Source: Podocnemis expansa
Taxonomy: Eukaryota; Chordata; Testudines; Podocnemididae
DNA: 64,000 bases
Direction: 5' to 3'
Assembly: GCA_007922195.1 (NCBI GenBank)
Contig: ML682089.1
Span: 352,193 to 416,192 of the forward strand
The first letter of the stretch is position 1. Each line of letters begins with the position of its first letter. Made by a program: the position numbers and the translations under genes. Shown here piece after piece: positions 1-11,155 of the stretch. A model generated the notes under the pieces. The model worked only from the letters and a program-made list of their open reading frames with translations. It was not told the origin of the DNA and ran no database searches.

Positions 1-2660
1 ATGTCCCACTGATGGAAGAAAGGGCCTAGATGGTTCCCAAACCATGAGGGCTGGTAGGTGGGTGTGGTGTCGTCTTTCAGCAAGAATTCAAAATCTCTGC
101 CTTTGGTTGGGTGAGCGGGAGCTGCCTGCCCTTGGTGGAGTGTTTGGCTGCTTCCTTGAGGACTAGAGCGTCTCCCTCTCTGACCTCTGTCTCTGTCTGG
201 ACCCCCATAACGGTGCCAAGATGGTTGGTAGGATCTCTGGCGCAGCCCTTGCTGCTGCTGCTGCTGGGACTTTTGGGCCCGGAAGGAGCACCTGGCCACC
301 TGTGGCATGTACTTGCCCAAAGATTTTAGAGTGGCCCTTGAGTGCTTCATCCTGTGCAGCCTGGAGTCCACAGACAAACAGCACAGGGCCTTCAAAAGGA
401 AGGTCTTGAATGACCCATTGCATTTGAGGAGACAGGCCAGACCCCTGAAGCCAGGCAGTCCTTCCCATGGCAATTGCTGATGCCACACTGTAGCTAGCTG
501 TGTCTGATGCATCCCAAGATGTCATCAGGGCATTGTGAGAGGCTAGAAGGCCCTGCTCCACCACAGTCTCGTAGTCCCTGAGGTATTCACGAGGGACCAG
601 ATCGCAGAAGCACTCCATGGATTTCCATAGATTGCAAATGTATCACCAGATTAACACCTGGTGGTTGGCAATACGGAGCTGGAGGGGTGAGGTGGGCTAG
701 ATCATTTTACCAAAGAGGTCCAATTTCTTGGCCTGTCTTTCGGTGTGGAAGCTGGTTATCCCTGCCTCTCTCTTTGGTTCACCACATCCCTCACTAGGGA
801 ATCAGGCATGGGATGAGTGAACAGAAACCCAAACTTATCCACCGGAATGTGGTATTTACTTTCTGCAGTTTGAGACACTGGAGGGATTGACAAGGATGTC
901 TGCCAGCAGGCCCTGGCAATCTTGCATACCCCTTTGTGGAGGGGAATGGTGACTCTGGCAGGAGGGCCCACGTCAAAGAGGGGGTCAAAGTCCTACCTGA
1001 CCACCTCTATTTGTAAATTTAGGTTCATCACCCACGTGCCACAAGAGGTCTTGGTGGTCACGGGGGTTGTCCCTGTGTGCCAGAGGTCCCTGGTAAGCAG
1101 CCTTGTCTGGGAAGGAAAATGATAAGACCCTCAAGGTACTGTGCCTGAAGTAACCAGTGTTGGGGTTGAACTCCTAGTTGGAGGCCCCCAGGGAATGAGA
1201 GGCTCTAGAGGGAGGTGGTTTGGAAGAGCCTGGTATTGTGGGCTCATCATGTGCTGGCCAGTCTGATCACTGATTAGACCAGTTCCTGAATGAGCACAGT
1301 GCCAAGTCATGCTGTGCTGAGGAAAGGCCTCTGTCGTGTTGGTGCCAGTCGGAGCTGCACTGATGGCTTCAAGAATGTCGCTCACCTCTAGTCGGTGCTG
1401 TGGAGGGAGAGCGGGCCGGCGTTAGTGCTGAGACCTCCAGTGCTGAGAAGGCTGTCCGTGAACCCCCACCTTCTGGAGGCATCAGGGTCCATTTTTGGAG
1501 CAACTTCCCTGCTGTTTTGGAGGCCAACAGTGTCAGTACCAGTGACGATGGGGATCGATGGTGCCAACTCTCAGTGCCAGAGGAGTCAGCTGAGTTGGAC
1601 TTGACCTTGCGCATCGAGAGGCCTGCGAGTGTGGGATAGAACACTTCAGAGAGGACTCTGGGAAGAAGGTAGGATACTCCCCTTCTTCCTCCTGCTCCGG
1701 CTCTGAAGGCAGAGGTGTTGGAGAAGTCTCCAGTGCCAGAGTAGCCCTTTGAGGTGATGAAGAAGGGCTTCTATCATCCCCCGTGTATCTAGCCAGCAAA
1801 GTGTCCCACTCTGTGATTGCCCAGGCCCTGGATAGGAAGGCCGGCTTGCCCTTAGACTTTTTGGGCATAGGAGGAATGGGGGTCAGGAGCTGCAACAGGG
1901 CCTTTCCTGCCTCCAAGGCCTCCAGTGTCGATGGCACGGGCAACTCCTTGCCCTTTCCCCAGTGTGGGGGCAGCGGAGGTGAACTTGAACAGCACTGGTA
2001 CAGTACAGGTGCCTAGTCTGATCCTGAGCGGGATTTCTTTGGCTCCCCTGGGGAGTGGCACCAAGAAAGCTCCAGTGTGGACTGGGCACGTGGTGCCACT
2101 GTGGCTTTTGGGTCGGCTGCAGGGCCATACTACGCAGCCTTTGCTCCCTGCCTTTTTGGGTTCTTCATCTGAAGGAGCGGCAGATGGAGCATGTGTCTAC
2201 TCAGTGAGACTCTCCCAGGCTCTTCAGGCACTTCTCGTTAGGGTCACTCAACGGGAAGGCCTTGCCACAGCCCATGCATGATTTAAAGCCAGGCATAGTT
2301 GAAGGCAATCCAGTATGGTGTTCAATCTCCGGACGCTGGATGGGCTCAGTAGTGCTACCAGATCACGGAGGAGTAACAGAGACGAATAAATCTTCTAGAC
2401 TGAACACAAACCGATAAAGACAAATGCTTGCACAAGTGCAAGGACAGGCTGCTCTGGTACTGTTGCTGAAGGTGGAAAAAAAGGAACTTGAGAGAGGAAG
2501 GGGCAGGGGCAGGCTCACATATATAGCAATGGTATCAGCACAGAGGGGCATTGGCCACTAACCCTGCACTGACAGACTAGGGCAAAAGCTTTCCAACCAA
2601 CTGCATGCTGCGGCACGTGGACACCTGTAACAGAATGATGTGAGCAACACTTGAAGAAGA
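1..2660 (-). mobile_element. DIRS-type retrotransposon remnant (5' end and gag region)
   Basis: This is a decayed DIRS-like element read on the minus strand, with its 5' end near 2660 and its body running off the left edge. Its outer end (about 2580-2660) resembles the outer ends at 34000-34085 and 20640-20720: each ends in a GAAGAAGAA/TTCTTCTTC block next to a spacer describing an odd 'gaccaatca'-like segment. A short TATATA stretch lies at about 2517-2526, as in the other two copies. Protein fragments in minus frames at 163-618, 1131-1385 and 1533-1943 resemble DIRS gag-like proteins; for example 'TASYSVASAIAM' near 500 parallels 'MAAYTMASAAM' in the 32-34 kb copy. The frames are interrupted, so no functional protein is expected. 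Confidence 0.6.
163..618 (-). pseudogene. DIRS gag-like fragment, about 150 codons
   Basis: An open minus-strand frame starts 'MECFCDLVPREY' and includes an alanine/serine-rich stretch parallel to the gag-like frame at 32235-32831. The alignment 'DTASYSVASA' to 'DMAAYTMASA' is the main evidence. It is a piece of the longer broken gag region of the remnant DIRS element. DIRS gag proteins are structural and have no enzymatic motif to test here. It could be read as a stand-alone small gene, but the repeat context argues against that. Confidence 0.5.
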
Positions 2661-2687
2661 AGGATCAAATAAAAATGATTTTCTCCC

Positions 2688-2802
2688 ATGAAGGCTCATG
2701 TGAAAAATAAATGTTAGTCTTAAAGTGTCACACAACTCCTTGTTGTTTTTTTTTTTGCTGGACTACACTAACACAGCTACCCCTTTGGAAACAGAAAGGC
2801 TG
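2688..2802 (+). repeat. PLE 3'-tail fragment
   Basis: The block carries the sense 3' tail seen at 57180-57283 downstream of a GIY-YIG coding region: 'gctcatg' followed by 'aaataaatgttagtct', 'aactccttgttg', then 'ctaacacagctacccc'. It abuts the 5'-truncated LTR that begins near 2796. It is non-coding. Confidence 0.7.
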
Positions 2803-3697
2803 TAATTTTCTAAGAATGATTCTGTGGTTTATATGTAGGCATCACGCCTGTATTAGAAATCTATTTGTTTTTATGTGTGTTCCAAGTGATTTGATTTTAA
2901 GGCATTCCCAGACTGGGTGTCTGCAAAAACATCCTCCTCCTGATGGCCCATCAAGGGAACTCCCAGCTGGAGTGGGCCTAAGATGAAGCCTGTTCAGCCA
3001 GTCATCCAGGCTGACCATGTGACTCAACTCCATTTTGATTTGGCAAGGACCCTGGGAGGGGCCGAAGGGTGACAAAAGGCTGGAGCTCCATCTCCATCTT
3101 GTCTTTAGTCTACAGTCTGCAACTTGCAATCAAGACTCTCCTCTGGAACTATTCTTCTGGGACTGAACCCCACCCAGGGGCTGGGTGCATACCAGAGTAG
3201 TTGGGCTAATCTGCAAACTACAGATACTTCAAGGACTTGCTTTCCTTGGACTCCAAATCAATTGTCTGTATGTGATTCACTCTGACCCTTTAACATCTCT
3301 CATATTTTGTTTGTTTTCCTTTTATATTAAACCTTTAGTTGCAGTTACTAAAGGATTGGCTGGCAGCATGGTAATTTGCTTAAGATCTAAGGCTATACTG
3401 TTCTGGGTGGTGTGGCTGGCCCTTTGGGGTCAGGTGAACCTATTTCTGTAAGAGACCCAGTGGCTAGATGGGGACCAGAGAAGCTGATGTGCAGTAAAGG
3501 AGGCTGTTTCCATTTTCTTGTGCATGGTGATGACTGTTGTGGGGAATCAGAAGCATGTTTTGTTACTTACTGGGAGACTGGTTTAAGTACCACCCATTTA
3601 TGGTCTGGGGCGGGGGGGGGGGGGGGTCTGGCCCTTGGTTTTCCAGCTTGCCCCGATTTTTGCACATTCAGGGGGTTATCCCAGGAGGCCCGGGTCA
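2796..3697 (+). mobile_element. ERV solo LTR, 5' truncated
   Basis: This plus-oriented copy belongs to the LTR family whose complete members are at 17481-18422, 47130-48124 and 48346-49242 (all minus). Sense orientation is inferred from a TATA-like GACAAAAGG near 3069 and a degenerate polyadenylation signal (GCAGTAAAGG) near 3491. The first ~110 bp are missing next to a PLE tail. The 3' end is recognisable at 'gcccgggtcac' near 3697. A G-run at about 3611-3626 is copy-specific. No internal viral genes adjoin it. Confidence 0.75.
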
Positions 3698-3944
3698 CTC
3701 ATGGCATCTCAGTTTTGCCTTTTGGCCAACTGAGTTTAGAATGTTCACATTTTAGAATCGAAAGACCAATACATTGCTTGTAATTTGACAATTAATTTTC
3801 ACAAGTTTGATGAGTTGCAATTGGATAGAACGTTATTTAAGATGAAAGGATGTTCATTTTGCATTGACTTTCGTTATCTTTGTACAAAATTTTACAGCAC
3901 ACTTGGACAGTTCTTATTGCACACTAGCTGAAAAACACTGTTCT

Positions 3945-4410
3945 ACAGTCATTGTCTCCTTAATGATCCATTAAGGGAACCACAGGTACAATGGGCCTAG
4001 GGAGAAGCCTGCTGAGTGAATCACCCGGACTGACTATGTGGCTCAGCTCCATTTTAATTGGTAAAAACTCCACACAGGATGGGGAAGGCCCTAGGTGATA
4101 AAAGGCAGCAGCCTCACCTCTGCAACTGGACAATGGACTGAGGCCCACCCAGGTGCTCAGCGTCCACCAGAGGAACTCAAAAGGGATGCAAACTCCAAAT
4201 TCTTCCAAGGACTTGCTTTGAACAAACTCTGAATCATTTGTATGTATGCGATTCACTTTGACCTTTTAACATCTCTCATAGTTCTGTTCTTTTCTTTTTA
4301 TAGTAAATCTTTAGCTTTAGTTATTAAAGAATGGGTTGAAGTGTGGTATTTTGGGTAAGGTTCATGCCTATAATATTTTGAGTAATGCAGCTGGTTTGGG
4401 ATTCAAATGA
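3945..4410 (+). mobile_element. ERV LTR fragment
   Basis: This is a partial plus-oriented copy of the same LTR family, starting in the 'cattaagggaacc' portion and carrying the TATA-like GATAAAAGG near 4098. It continues through the 'ctcagtgctc' and 'taaatctttag' segments and fades after about 4410. Similarity to 5090-5560 is clear by eye. The following 4410-4650 is either diverged LTR or unique sequence. Confidence 0.6.
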
Positions 4411-4654
4411 AACTCAAGAAAGGAATGGTTCTAAATCTGTGCCTGCTAGGGGTAATGACTTGCCCATAGAAGAAGCTACCCCAATTTCCAGAAGTTTGTC
4501 TGGAAACAGCCATGTGTGCTGGTACAAGGAGGAGTGGATTTCAAGCTGTTTGAATGTCGAGAATAGCAGTTTATTTGCTGAGGGAGAGTCTGTCTCTAGT
4601 CTTCTGTCTGAGGAGCAGACAGAAAATGAAACACCTTTCAGTCCATGCTGAGTG

Positions 4655-5822
4655 TTTTTTATATTAATATGTCATATCTGCAATAATTCATAAGTGATGT
4701 GCGATGTTCGGTACCGATAGAAATGTTGTAATCTGTTGGCAATATAAACTATAGAAATATTCCTAAATTCCAAAGGGATGGCCATGTTAGTCTAGTTCAG
4801 GAAAAGAAGCAAGGAGTCCTGTGGCACGTAAAGACTAACAAATGTATTTATTGCATGAGCTTTCTTGGGAGAAAATCCTACTTCATCTGACGAAGTGGGA
4901 TTTTCTCCCACAATAGCTCATGCAATAAATAAATTTGTTAGTCTTTACGTGCCACAGGACTCCTTGCTTCTTATTGTTTGCATGTAGGTGTCATATCTGT
5001 ATTAGAAGTTAAGAATATATCTACTCTATTTGTGTTCCAAGTTATTTGATTCTGGGACACTCCCAGAATGGATGCTCGCAACCACTGTCTCCTTACTGGC
5101 CCATTAAGGAAGCTCCCAGCGACAGTGGGCGCAGGGAGAAACTGCTGAGCCACTAGGACTTGCCAGTGTGACTCAACTCCATTTTGATTTGCAAAGATTC
5201 TACACAGCATGGGGAAGGACAGAGGTGACAAAAGGCAGCGGCATCAACACCATTTGGTATTCAGCCTCCAGCCTGCAAACAACACTCACCTCTAGAACTA
5301 TTCTTCTGTGACTGAACAAAAGAATGATTCCCACTCAGCTTGGGGTGCCTACCAGAGGTATTGGACCAACCTGAAATCTCCAAATTCTAAGGGCTTGCTT
5401 TCTATGGACCCTAAATCATTTGTAGGTATGTGATTCACTTTGACACTTTAACATCTTATTTTGTTTCTTTTCTTTTCATATTAAACTTTTAGTTTTGGTT
5501 ATTAAAGGATTAGCTGGCAGCATGGTATTTTGGGTAAGATTCAAGCCTGTACTGTTCTGGGGGATGTGGCTGGCCCTTTGGGGTCAGGAGAACCTATTTC
5601 TTTAAGAGACCCAGTGGCTAGGTGAGGACCAGAAGAGCTGGTGTGGAATAAAGGGGGCTGTTTCTATTTTGTTGCTTCATGACAACTGGTATGGTGAATG
5701 AGAGGCATATTTTGTGACTGACTGGGAGTCTGGTTCATGTACCACCCTTTGGTATTTGGCGACTTTGGCTCTTGGTTTTGCAGCCTGCCCTGATTAATGC
5801 ACATTCGGGGGCATGGGTCACA
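4655..5822 (+). mobile_element. ERV solo LTR interrupted by a PLE hairpin
   Basis: The 5' part of the LTR (about 4655-4770, with 'ttgtaatctgttggcaat') and the remainder (about 4976-5822) are separated by a palindromic PLE insertion. The copy has a TATA-like GACAAAAGG near 5229 and AATAAAGG near 5648. It ends in GGGTCACA at 5822, matching the family terminus. No coding sequence is attached, so this is a solo LTR. Confidence 0.7.
4771..4975. mobile_element. PLE hairpin: two 3' tails in inverted orientation
   Basis: Two nearly perfect inverted arms of roughly 90 bp meet at the shared CATCTGACGAAGTGGG region near 4880. The left arm is the PLE tail on minus and the right arm the same tail on plus, so 'aggagtcctgtggcac' and its complement 'gtgccacaggactcct' mark the two outer sides. 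There is essentially no unique sequence between the arms. It lies inside an ERV LTR. Related structures are at 10948-11155, 52363-52580 and, with coding sequence, 54141-57283. Confidence 0.75.
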
Positions 5823-6393
5823 TCAAGATTAATCCCTTTTTGCAGCACCCAGCACCAGCTTGTTTGTTGAGAGATTTATTTCAGGTTTTAACTGCCAGAG
5901 TTTTTGAAAAGTGAATGACTTCACTGACTTGATTTTAGGAAGATCTAGAGTGGACACCTTGGAAAAGGTGCCAGGTGGAGTGGAAGTTAATGATAAGCTT
6001 AAACAGCTGGTAAACTAGTGACTGTGCTTGATCAACATATTGGAGAGACAGAGATTTTAAATCCATAACGCTAACTCTGAGTGGACAGATAAGATCTCAG
6101 GATCAGGGGGAAAATTGGGCAGTTGACACTACAGAGCAAGACAGCTATACAATCAAGCTCTTGGACACGCAAGGGGAAGCAGACCAGCTTTTTCCTTTCA
6201 GTGCCTTGGAAATACCTTGTAGTCTCTTAGTGGACTCATGTATCTGAGGCCATATGGAGTGAGAGCTTCGGAACTGAACATAAGAACCCTGTTTGTGAGA
6301 TATTAGTTTGGATATTTAGTATATCTGTGAGATGGAGTCCAAACTTGAAATTGGCCATAGTTGAAAATTTGGAAATTATTAAGCACGCTAGTG
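5823..6393. other. No recognised feature
   Basis: Between the LTR end and the MITE I see no long frame, no exon with matching splice sites and no known repeat terminus. The sequence is of ordinary AT-moderate composition and may be intergenic or ARFIP2 intronic DNA, since downstream ARFIP2 exons must lie to the left. Confidence 0.5.
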
Positions 6394-6558
6394 CAGTGGT
6401 TTTCAAACTTAGGGTCAGGACCCAGCACTGGCTAGCAGTGTCCCCTGCTGCTACCACCAAAAGACTGAAATGCATGGCTCAAGGGTGTAATTGTTGGTTC
6501 ATGGGCATAAATTATTTTTTTCAACTTGGTCCTGAGGAAAAAAGTTTGAAAACCACTA
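6394..6558. mobile_element. hAT-type MITE, 165 bp
   Basis: Terminal inverted repeats are CAGTGGTTTTCAAACTT at the left and AAGTTTGAAAACCACTA at the right (one terminal mismatch). An 8-bp duplication, cgctagtg at 6386-6393 and agctagtg at 6559-6566, matches in 7 of 8 positions. An 8-bp TSD with CAGNGG ends is the hAT signature. It is too short to encode transposase. Confidence 0.85.
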
Positions 6559-7160
6559 AGCTAGTGTGTAGTTTAATGAAATTTACCTGACCGACTATGG
6601 TGGGAAGACCTGCCCAGACTCAGAGCTGTTAGCATGGGAGACACCAAGCCAGACAATGAATCATGTTACCAGAGAGCCCAGGTTTCAAATATCCAGGGAA
6701 GACAAAGGAAAAAAAGAAGCTTTATCCTGTGAGTGTGTGAGGCTGGGGTTAACCCTGAAATTTCTAAACTCCAAGGATGTAATTAAACTAACAAAAACCT
6801 GTGTTACCACGACCACTGAGGCAAACCAAAAACAACTGGTTAAGAGTTAAAAATCCAAGAAGGCGTTGAACAAACTGCCACACCCATTGAAGATGTAATA
6901 AAATTGTTTGTAAAACACACTCTTGTGCTGACGATGTACATATTCATTCTGATGTTGACTCTTACAATTGATTTGTTGCCAAGGAATGGAAAACATACCG
7001 TGTGCCTGATATTTGGTAAAATCTTTTGAGCCTTACCACAATCTGTAATGTGTAAAACATTGTGAACCCTGTCAGATGATGCATCCAGCAGGGTCTAGGT
7101 GACACCTTTTCTGCATCAATTTTGCATGGGGGGGGGGGCATGACACTGTCCATGGACCAT
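6559..7160. other. No recognised feature
   Basis: No convincing exon or repeat terminus was seen. A C/G-run (GGGGGGGGG at about 7130) and a short plus frame at 6656-6850 are present. The frame lacks any recognised motif and looks like chance. Confidence 0.45.
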
Positions 7161-7391
7161 TTGTGATACTATTTCATATTAATATTTCATAATTGCAATA
7201 GGGGGTCTGCCACGTCTGGTGCCAACGGAAACATTATAATTTGCCAGGAATGATTAAATGATGTGGGGAACCAGAAGCATGTTCTGTTAATGCTCGGGGG
7301 TCTGACAATGCCTGTCATCAGGGTTCAGAGAGTCTGGCTCTCATTTTTGCAGGTTGCTCTGATTTTTGCATATTCAGGTGGTTATCCTAGG
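7160..7391 (+). mobile_element. Internally deleted ERV LTR
   Basis: The 5' segment ('catattaatatttcataattgc', 'ttataatttgccaggaatgatt') is joined directly to the 3' segment ('ggggaaccagaagcatgtt' through 'ggttatcctagg') of the LTR family, so roughly 600 bp of the middle are missing. The 3' end appears cut by the palindromic element that starts near 7392. Confidence 0.6.
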
Positions 7392-7757
7392 ATGAGGTAG
7401 GCAACCCCCTGGCACATGTGCCGACAGTGGCACGAGAGCCCATTCAGAGTGGCACACGGCACCCTCTGCAATGCCCAGAAACTGTGGCTCCTGCCACTGA
7501 AAGCCATTCCGGTCAGCTTCTTTCATGGGCAGCTGGGGAGCAGAGGGTTCCCACCATACCCATATTCCAGGCATGGTGCGGAAAGATTCCTGGAGCAGGA
7601 CCCCCCTGTATCCAATCTGCACCAGAAGGAAGCCGCCCAGAGAGACTTTCAGTGGGAGGAGTGGCAATTTCCGTGGCACTGCAGAGGGTGCCATGTGTTG
7701 CTTTGAATGGGTTTGGGTGCCACTGTCAGCACACATGCTGGGGGTTGCCTACCCCTG
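7392..7757. mobile_element. Palindromic hAT-like MITE
   Basis: The two ends are long imperfect inverted repeats. The left arm runs GAGGTAGGCAACCCCC with 'gacagtggcac' and 'cggcaccctctgcaatgcc'; the reverse complement of the right arm runs CAGGGGTAGGCAACCCCC with the same blocks. Arms of 90 bp or more make the element nearly foldback. I could not find a clean 8-bp TSD. Overlapping frames on both strands are a by-product of the palindrome. Confidence 0.65.
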
Positions 7758-8220
7758 GCCTTATTGGGTGTGGTGAGCATTGTATGCTTAGTGTGTGTAT
7801 TGTTTTGGTAATTGGTGATAAATGGAGAATAAGGACATTACGGTGTAAGGCTCCTTCCCGGTAAAAGATCCTGCAACCCCACAGAGAATTACAGCCAGAG
7901 CCCTAAGGCTTCAGAAATGTGGGGGATGGGGGAGGGACAGACTTCACTTAAGCAGGCTACACTCGGAGCCTTACAGTTTGGGAATGGGTGACCCTGAGCC
8001 CTAAGCTGTGACTTGGGTAAGTGTAAGTGCCTTTCCCCTGGAGCCCTGTGGACTGGGAAAGGGTGTGGGGTGCCTTAACATGGTTATACCTTGAGCCCTA
8101 TGGATCTGGGTAAAGGTGGGTTGCCCTAGTGTGTGAGTAACAGAAGCCTGGAGGCCATGGGCCTGCCCCAGTAGATTTGGGGTCAGCATCCTCCTCCAAG
8201 GGACTAACTTCAGACTGGAC
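7758..8220. other. No recognised feature
   Basis: The stretch repeats short motifs such as 'gagccctaagg' and 'ggactggg', suggesting a degenerate low-order repeat. No exon was identified. Confidence 0.4.
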
Positions 8221-8239
8221 ATAGACCAGACGTGATGGC

Positions 8240-9060
8240 ATCTGTCCTCTCGATCAGCTCACTACGTTCAGTCCTCTCCTGACACCTCCATCCAGGACAA
8301 TTCCTCAGACCTTTCACATAACAAGCACAGTTCATGTGCAAGAATCTCCCCACTTCCTCTCCAGTGAAGGCTGCCACTAAGAATTCATTTCACTTCTCAA
8401 TGGTGTTATCTCGCTTGAGTGCCCTTTAACACCCCGATTGCCCACTGTGTGTCCTTAGCCAGTTGCCCTTCAACTGCATGCTTGGCCTGCATTCTACTTA
8501 GGCACTTCACTCACCAGGGTTTATGTTCCTGTCTTCCTCAGCAGAATCTGACTTCCAGTTTTTGAAGAACCTCTTTTACTTTGCTGTTTAGCTGTGGTGT
8601 ACATTCACACTCCAAGCAGTCTGCAGGCATTTCCCTCTGGTGACCATTGCTTCTCATTCACATTAACTAGGACACTCATTTTTGTCTAGTTTCCACTTCT
8701 AAATGCAAGTTACTATGGCAGGTTTCTTTGGTACTTCCCACTACAAGATTGCTACACTGCAGTCCCTGCCACCCTATCACACAATGTAGTTACGTTCATC
8801 TGCTGGATCAGATCCTGTGCTCACGCAGACGAAATCAAGAACTGCCCCACCCTGGGATGCTCCAAGACCAGCTGCTCTAAGAAAGTCACTTAATGTGTCT
8901 AAAAATTGTATTTTCCACACTTTCTTGAGGTGACAGTCAATCTGGTTGAAACCTCCCTTCTCCCCACTGTAATCTTCCTGAGTATTTCATAGTCGCCATT
9001 GCCCCCCTGCTCAGGCAGCCACTAGCATAGTCCTACTGCTAGTCTTGTTATAGCAAAGAT
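8240..9060 (-). mobile_element. Old, diverged CR1 fragment (probable)
   Basis: The segment near 8930-9050 ('ggttgaaacctccc', 'actgtaatcttcctg') resembles the endonuclease-coding part of the CR1 at 29400-29560 in minus orientation, but is heavily diverged. There is no usable frame. It could be another LINE clade; the assignment rests on local resemblance only. Confidence 0.35.
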
Positions 9061-9087
9061 GGAATGCCTTTCCATAGCAGTCTAGGG

Positions 9088-9266
9088 CAGTGGTTCGCAA
9101 CCTTCCACAGTCACGACACACTTGGTGGCATATTGTGACCCAGCAGGATACGCCAACCCACTCTGCCCCACAGGCTGAACCCAGCCATCTCCCCAGCTCC
9201 CCGTGACACACTTACCACTGTGTTGTGACACAATAATGTGTCCTCACACAGTGGTTGAGAACTCTG
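9088..9266. mobile_element. hAT-type MITE, about 180 bp
   Basis: The left end is CAGTGGTTCGCAACCTT; the right end reverse-complements to CAGAGTTCTCAACCACTG. Flanks gtctaggg and atctatgg could be an eroded 8-bp TSD (6 of 8). It belongs to the same broad family as 21442-22908. Confidence 0.6.
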
Positions 9267-9591
9267 ATCTATGGCACAGCTTGAGTCATTCTATTTGACC
9301 TCATGCTTTCTTCCACATACCCCGTCCCTCCCCCTCCAACACCACCTACTCTGTCAATGCCCCTAGACCATGCTCTTCTAGCTTAACATACCCCGTCACG
9401 CATACCTAGCCCAGCTCCATCGCTACCAGCCCCCTGACATGTCCACCTAGCCCACAGCCCCCCGTCCTATCTCCCCAAAACATCCATGTAGCCCAGCACC
9501 ACCGCCTCCAACCTAGCCTGGCCCCGGTCCTGACCACAGCCTCCCACCTGTCTAGCCCATCCCCTGATCCCTGCACCACCCTGACACGCAC

Positions 9592-9699
9592 CTGCTCCAG
9601 GCCATCATCCTCTGGCAGGCTGCCGGCGTCCCCATTGCCATTGATGGGGATTTCCATTGTGGCAGCTTTGCTCATGAGCCCATCTGTCATCGTCACAAT
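9592..9699 (-). CDS. ARFIP2: ARFIP2 first coding exon (arfaptin-2, N-terminus)
   Basis: Arfaptin-2 is a BAR-domain protein that binds Arf, Arl1 and Rac GTPases and acts at Golgi membranes. Read on minus, an acceptor (TTTGCAG) precedes 9 untranslated bases. ATG at 9690-9688 then opens 33 codons beginning [20 protein letters not shown] and ending in DDGLEQ, followed by a GTGCGT donor at 9591-9590. This matches the known arfaptin-2 N-terminus closely ([22 protein letters not shown]). The acceptor before the ATG implies an upstream non-coding exon, probably in the CpG island near 13 kb. The BAR-domain exons are not visible in 1-9591 and should lie left of the window. Confidence 0.92.
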
Positions 9700-10654
9700 C
9701 TGCAAAGACAGGGAGATGCTGAGAGCCCACCAGCAGGCTGGTCCCCGTCAAGGCTCCACTGCCTAATCCCCAGGCATTGGTTCGCCTGCCTTCCCTGCAA
9801 GACGCTGTCCTGGTTGGATCCAGTCCACTGAGGAGCTCCTCTGGTACCCAGCCTGTTCCCCCCACCTCCAGACCGGGACACAGATTTATCCTCTCCCCCA
9901 CACAACGCCAATGCCTGAGAACAGCCCACAGTACCCTGGGCTCCCGTCTGTCCACAGCCTCTTCGCAGGAGGCCTGGTTCTGCCAGGACACAGACTACTC
10001 CTCTGGCACAGCTGGCAGGCCAGGGGCAGCAGTAGCACACCACAGACCCCATGCACTGCTCAGACATTTCAAATCCATCATTTCCCAGCTCCACGCTCTG
10101 GGGGCTTCCTGCAGGTCATAGGCAGGGTAACAGAGTCAGCTCCACAGTCTCCTGTCCCCCAGGCAGAACAGCCAGCTGAGCACGTCCCATGCTCCAGAGA
10201 TCCCAACTGGCCACCGGCCAGGGGCATCTTTGTGGTTATGCCAGGCTGCTGCCTGCACTCCGAGATTCCCTTCCCCTCTCCAGGAGCCTGCTGGAAAGCC
10301 TCACAGCCATCCAGCCAGATCCCTGCTTGGCTGTCGCCCCGCACCTGCCAATCACACCCGATAAGGAGCTCAGCTGAAAACAATGGGCCCTGTGTGTGCA
10401 GGCTCAGAAACCTCCTGCCTGCCCACGTGGCAGCTGCATATACCTGCTGAGCCCCTGCCTCAACTCACGAGGGGGCAGGGCAGTCACTAGAAACCACCCC
10501 TCAACCCCACCCTGGGCAAGGAACATCTGGAGCCTGGACCCCACACTGCTTAGCCACCTCCATGGCTTGGGAGCGCCCCAGGGCTGGAGTTACTTGCTCC
10601 AGGCCCAAAGCAGCACAGTGAGACTAGGGGGGACCTGGGCTCCAGGACACGCCC
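9700..10654 (-). other. ARFIP2 5' intron, unique-looking sequence
   Basis: By position this is the intron between an upstream non-coding exon and the first coding exon of ARFIP2. Composition is C/A-rich on plus with several long overlapping frames (for example 9911-10450 plus) that have no recognised motif. I see no repeat terminus. Confidence 0.5.
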
Positions 10655-10783
10655 CAGGCTCCTAGCAGAGACAGTACTGTGGCTGTTACTCACCCCACAG
10701 GCTCCTAGCAGAGACAGTACTGTGGCTGTTACTCACCCCACAGGCTCCTAGCAGAGACAGTACTGTGGCTGTTACTCACCCCA
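10655..10783. repeat. Three perfect tandem copies of a 43-bp unit
   Basis: Copies begin at 10655, 10698 and 10741 and look identical. On minus each unit contains GGTGAGTAAC, a strong 5' splice-site consensus, after 'gctaggagcctgtgg'. It lies in the ARFIP2 5' intron, so the motif may be a real non-coding exon donor that has been duplicated, or chance. Perfect identity implies a recent expansion or an assembly artefact. Confidence 0.9.
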
Positions 10784-10947
10784 CAGACAGCCCAGCAGAA
10801 GAAGCTGAGTCCCCCCTGTTCCCAGGGCTGCGTCCTGCCCAATGCTGGAGCTCCCTGAGAGTCAGCCTGAGTCCCTCCACCCCCAAAAGGAGCTCCTGCA
10901 CATCGCCTTTCTGAAGTGCTGGGGCTCACCTCCCACAGAGATCCTGG

Positions 10948-11155
10948 ACAAGAAAGGAGTCCTGTGGCAGTTTTAAAGACTAGCAAATTTATTTATCACA
11001 TGAGCTTTTGTGGGAGAAAATTCCACTTCATCAGATGCTTGAAGATGGGGAACTTATAGAATGGCTCAAGCAATAAATAGATGTTTTAGTCTTTAAAAGT
11101 GCCACAGGACTCCTTGTTTGTTTTGCTGGACTAGACTGACATGACTACCCCTCAG
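10948..11155. mobile_element. PLE hairpin with 11-bp TSD
   Basis: A PLE 3' tail on minus ('aggagtcctgtggcag', 'actagcaaatttatttatc') is followed, after GATGCTTGAAGATGG, by the same tail on plus ('aataaatagatgttttagtc', 'gccacaggactcctt', 'gactagactgacatgactac'). The flanks are agagatcctgg (10937-10947) and agagattctgg (11156-11166), a TSD matching at 10 of 11 positions. Both outer ends are 3' tails, so the pair inserted as one unit. Confidence 0.8.

Noticed and set aside
2810..3130. Minus frames within the LTR copies
   Set aside because: Recur in every LTR copy because the LTR sequence is repeated; they are not conserved as proteins and contain stops in other copies.
1..9591. Search for further ARFIP2 exons
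   Set aside because: No minus-strand frame resembling the arfaptin BAR domain was found, so those exons are presumably left of the window.
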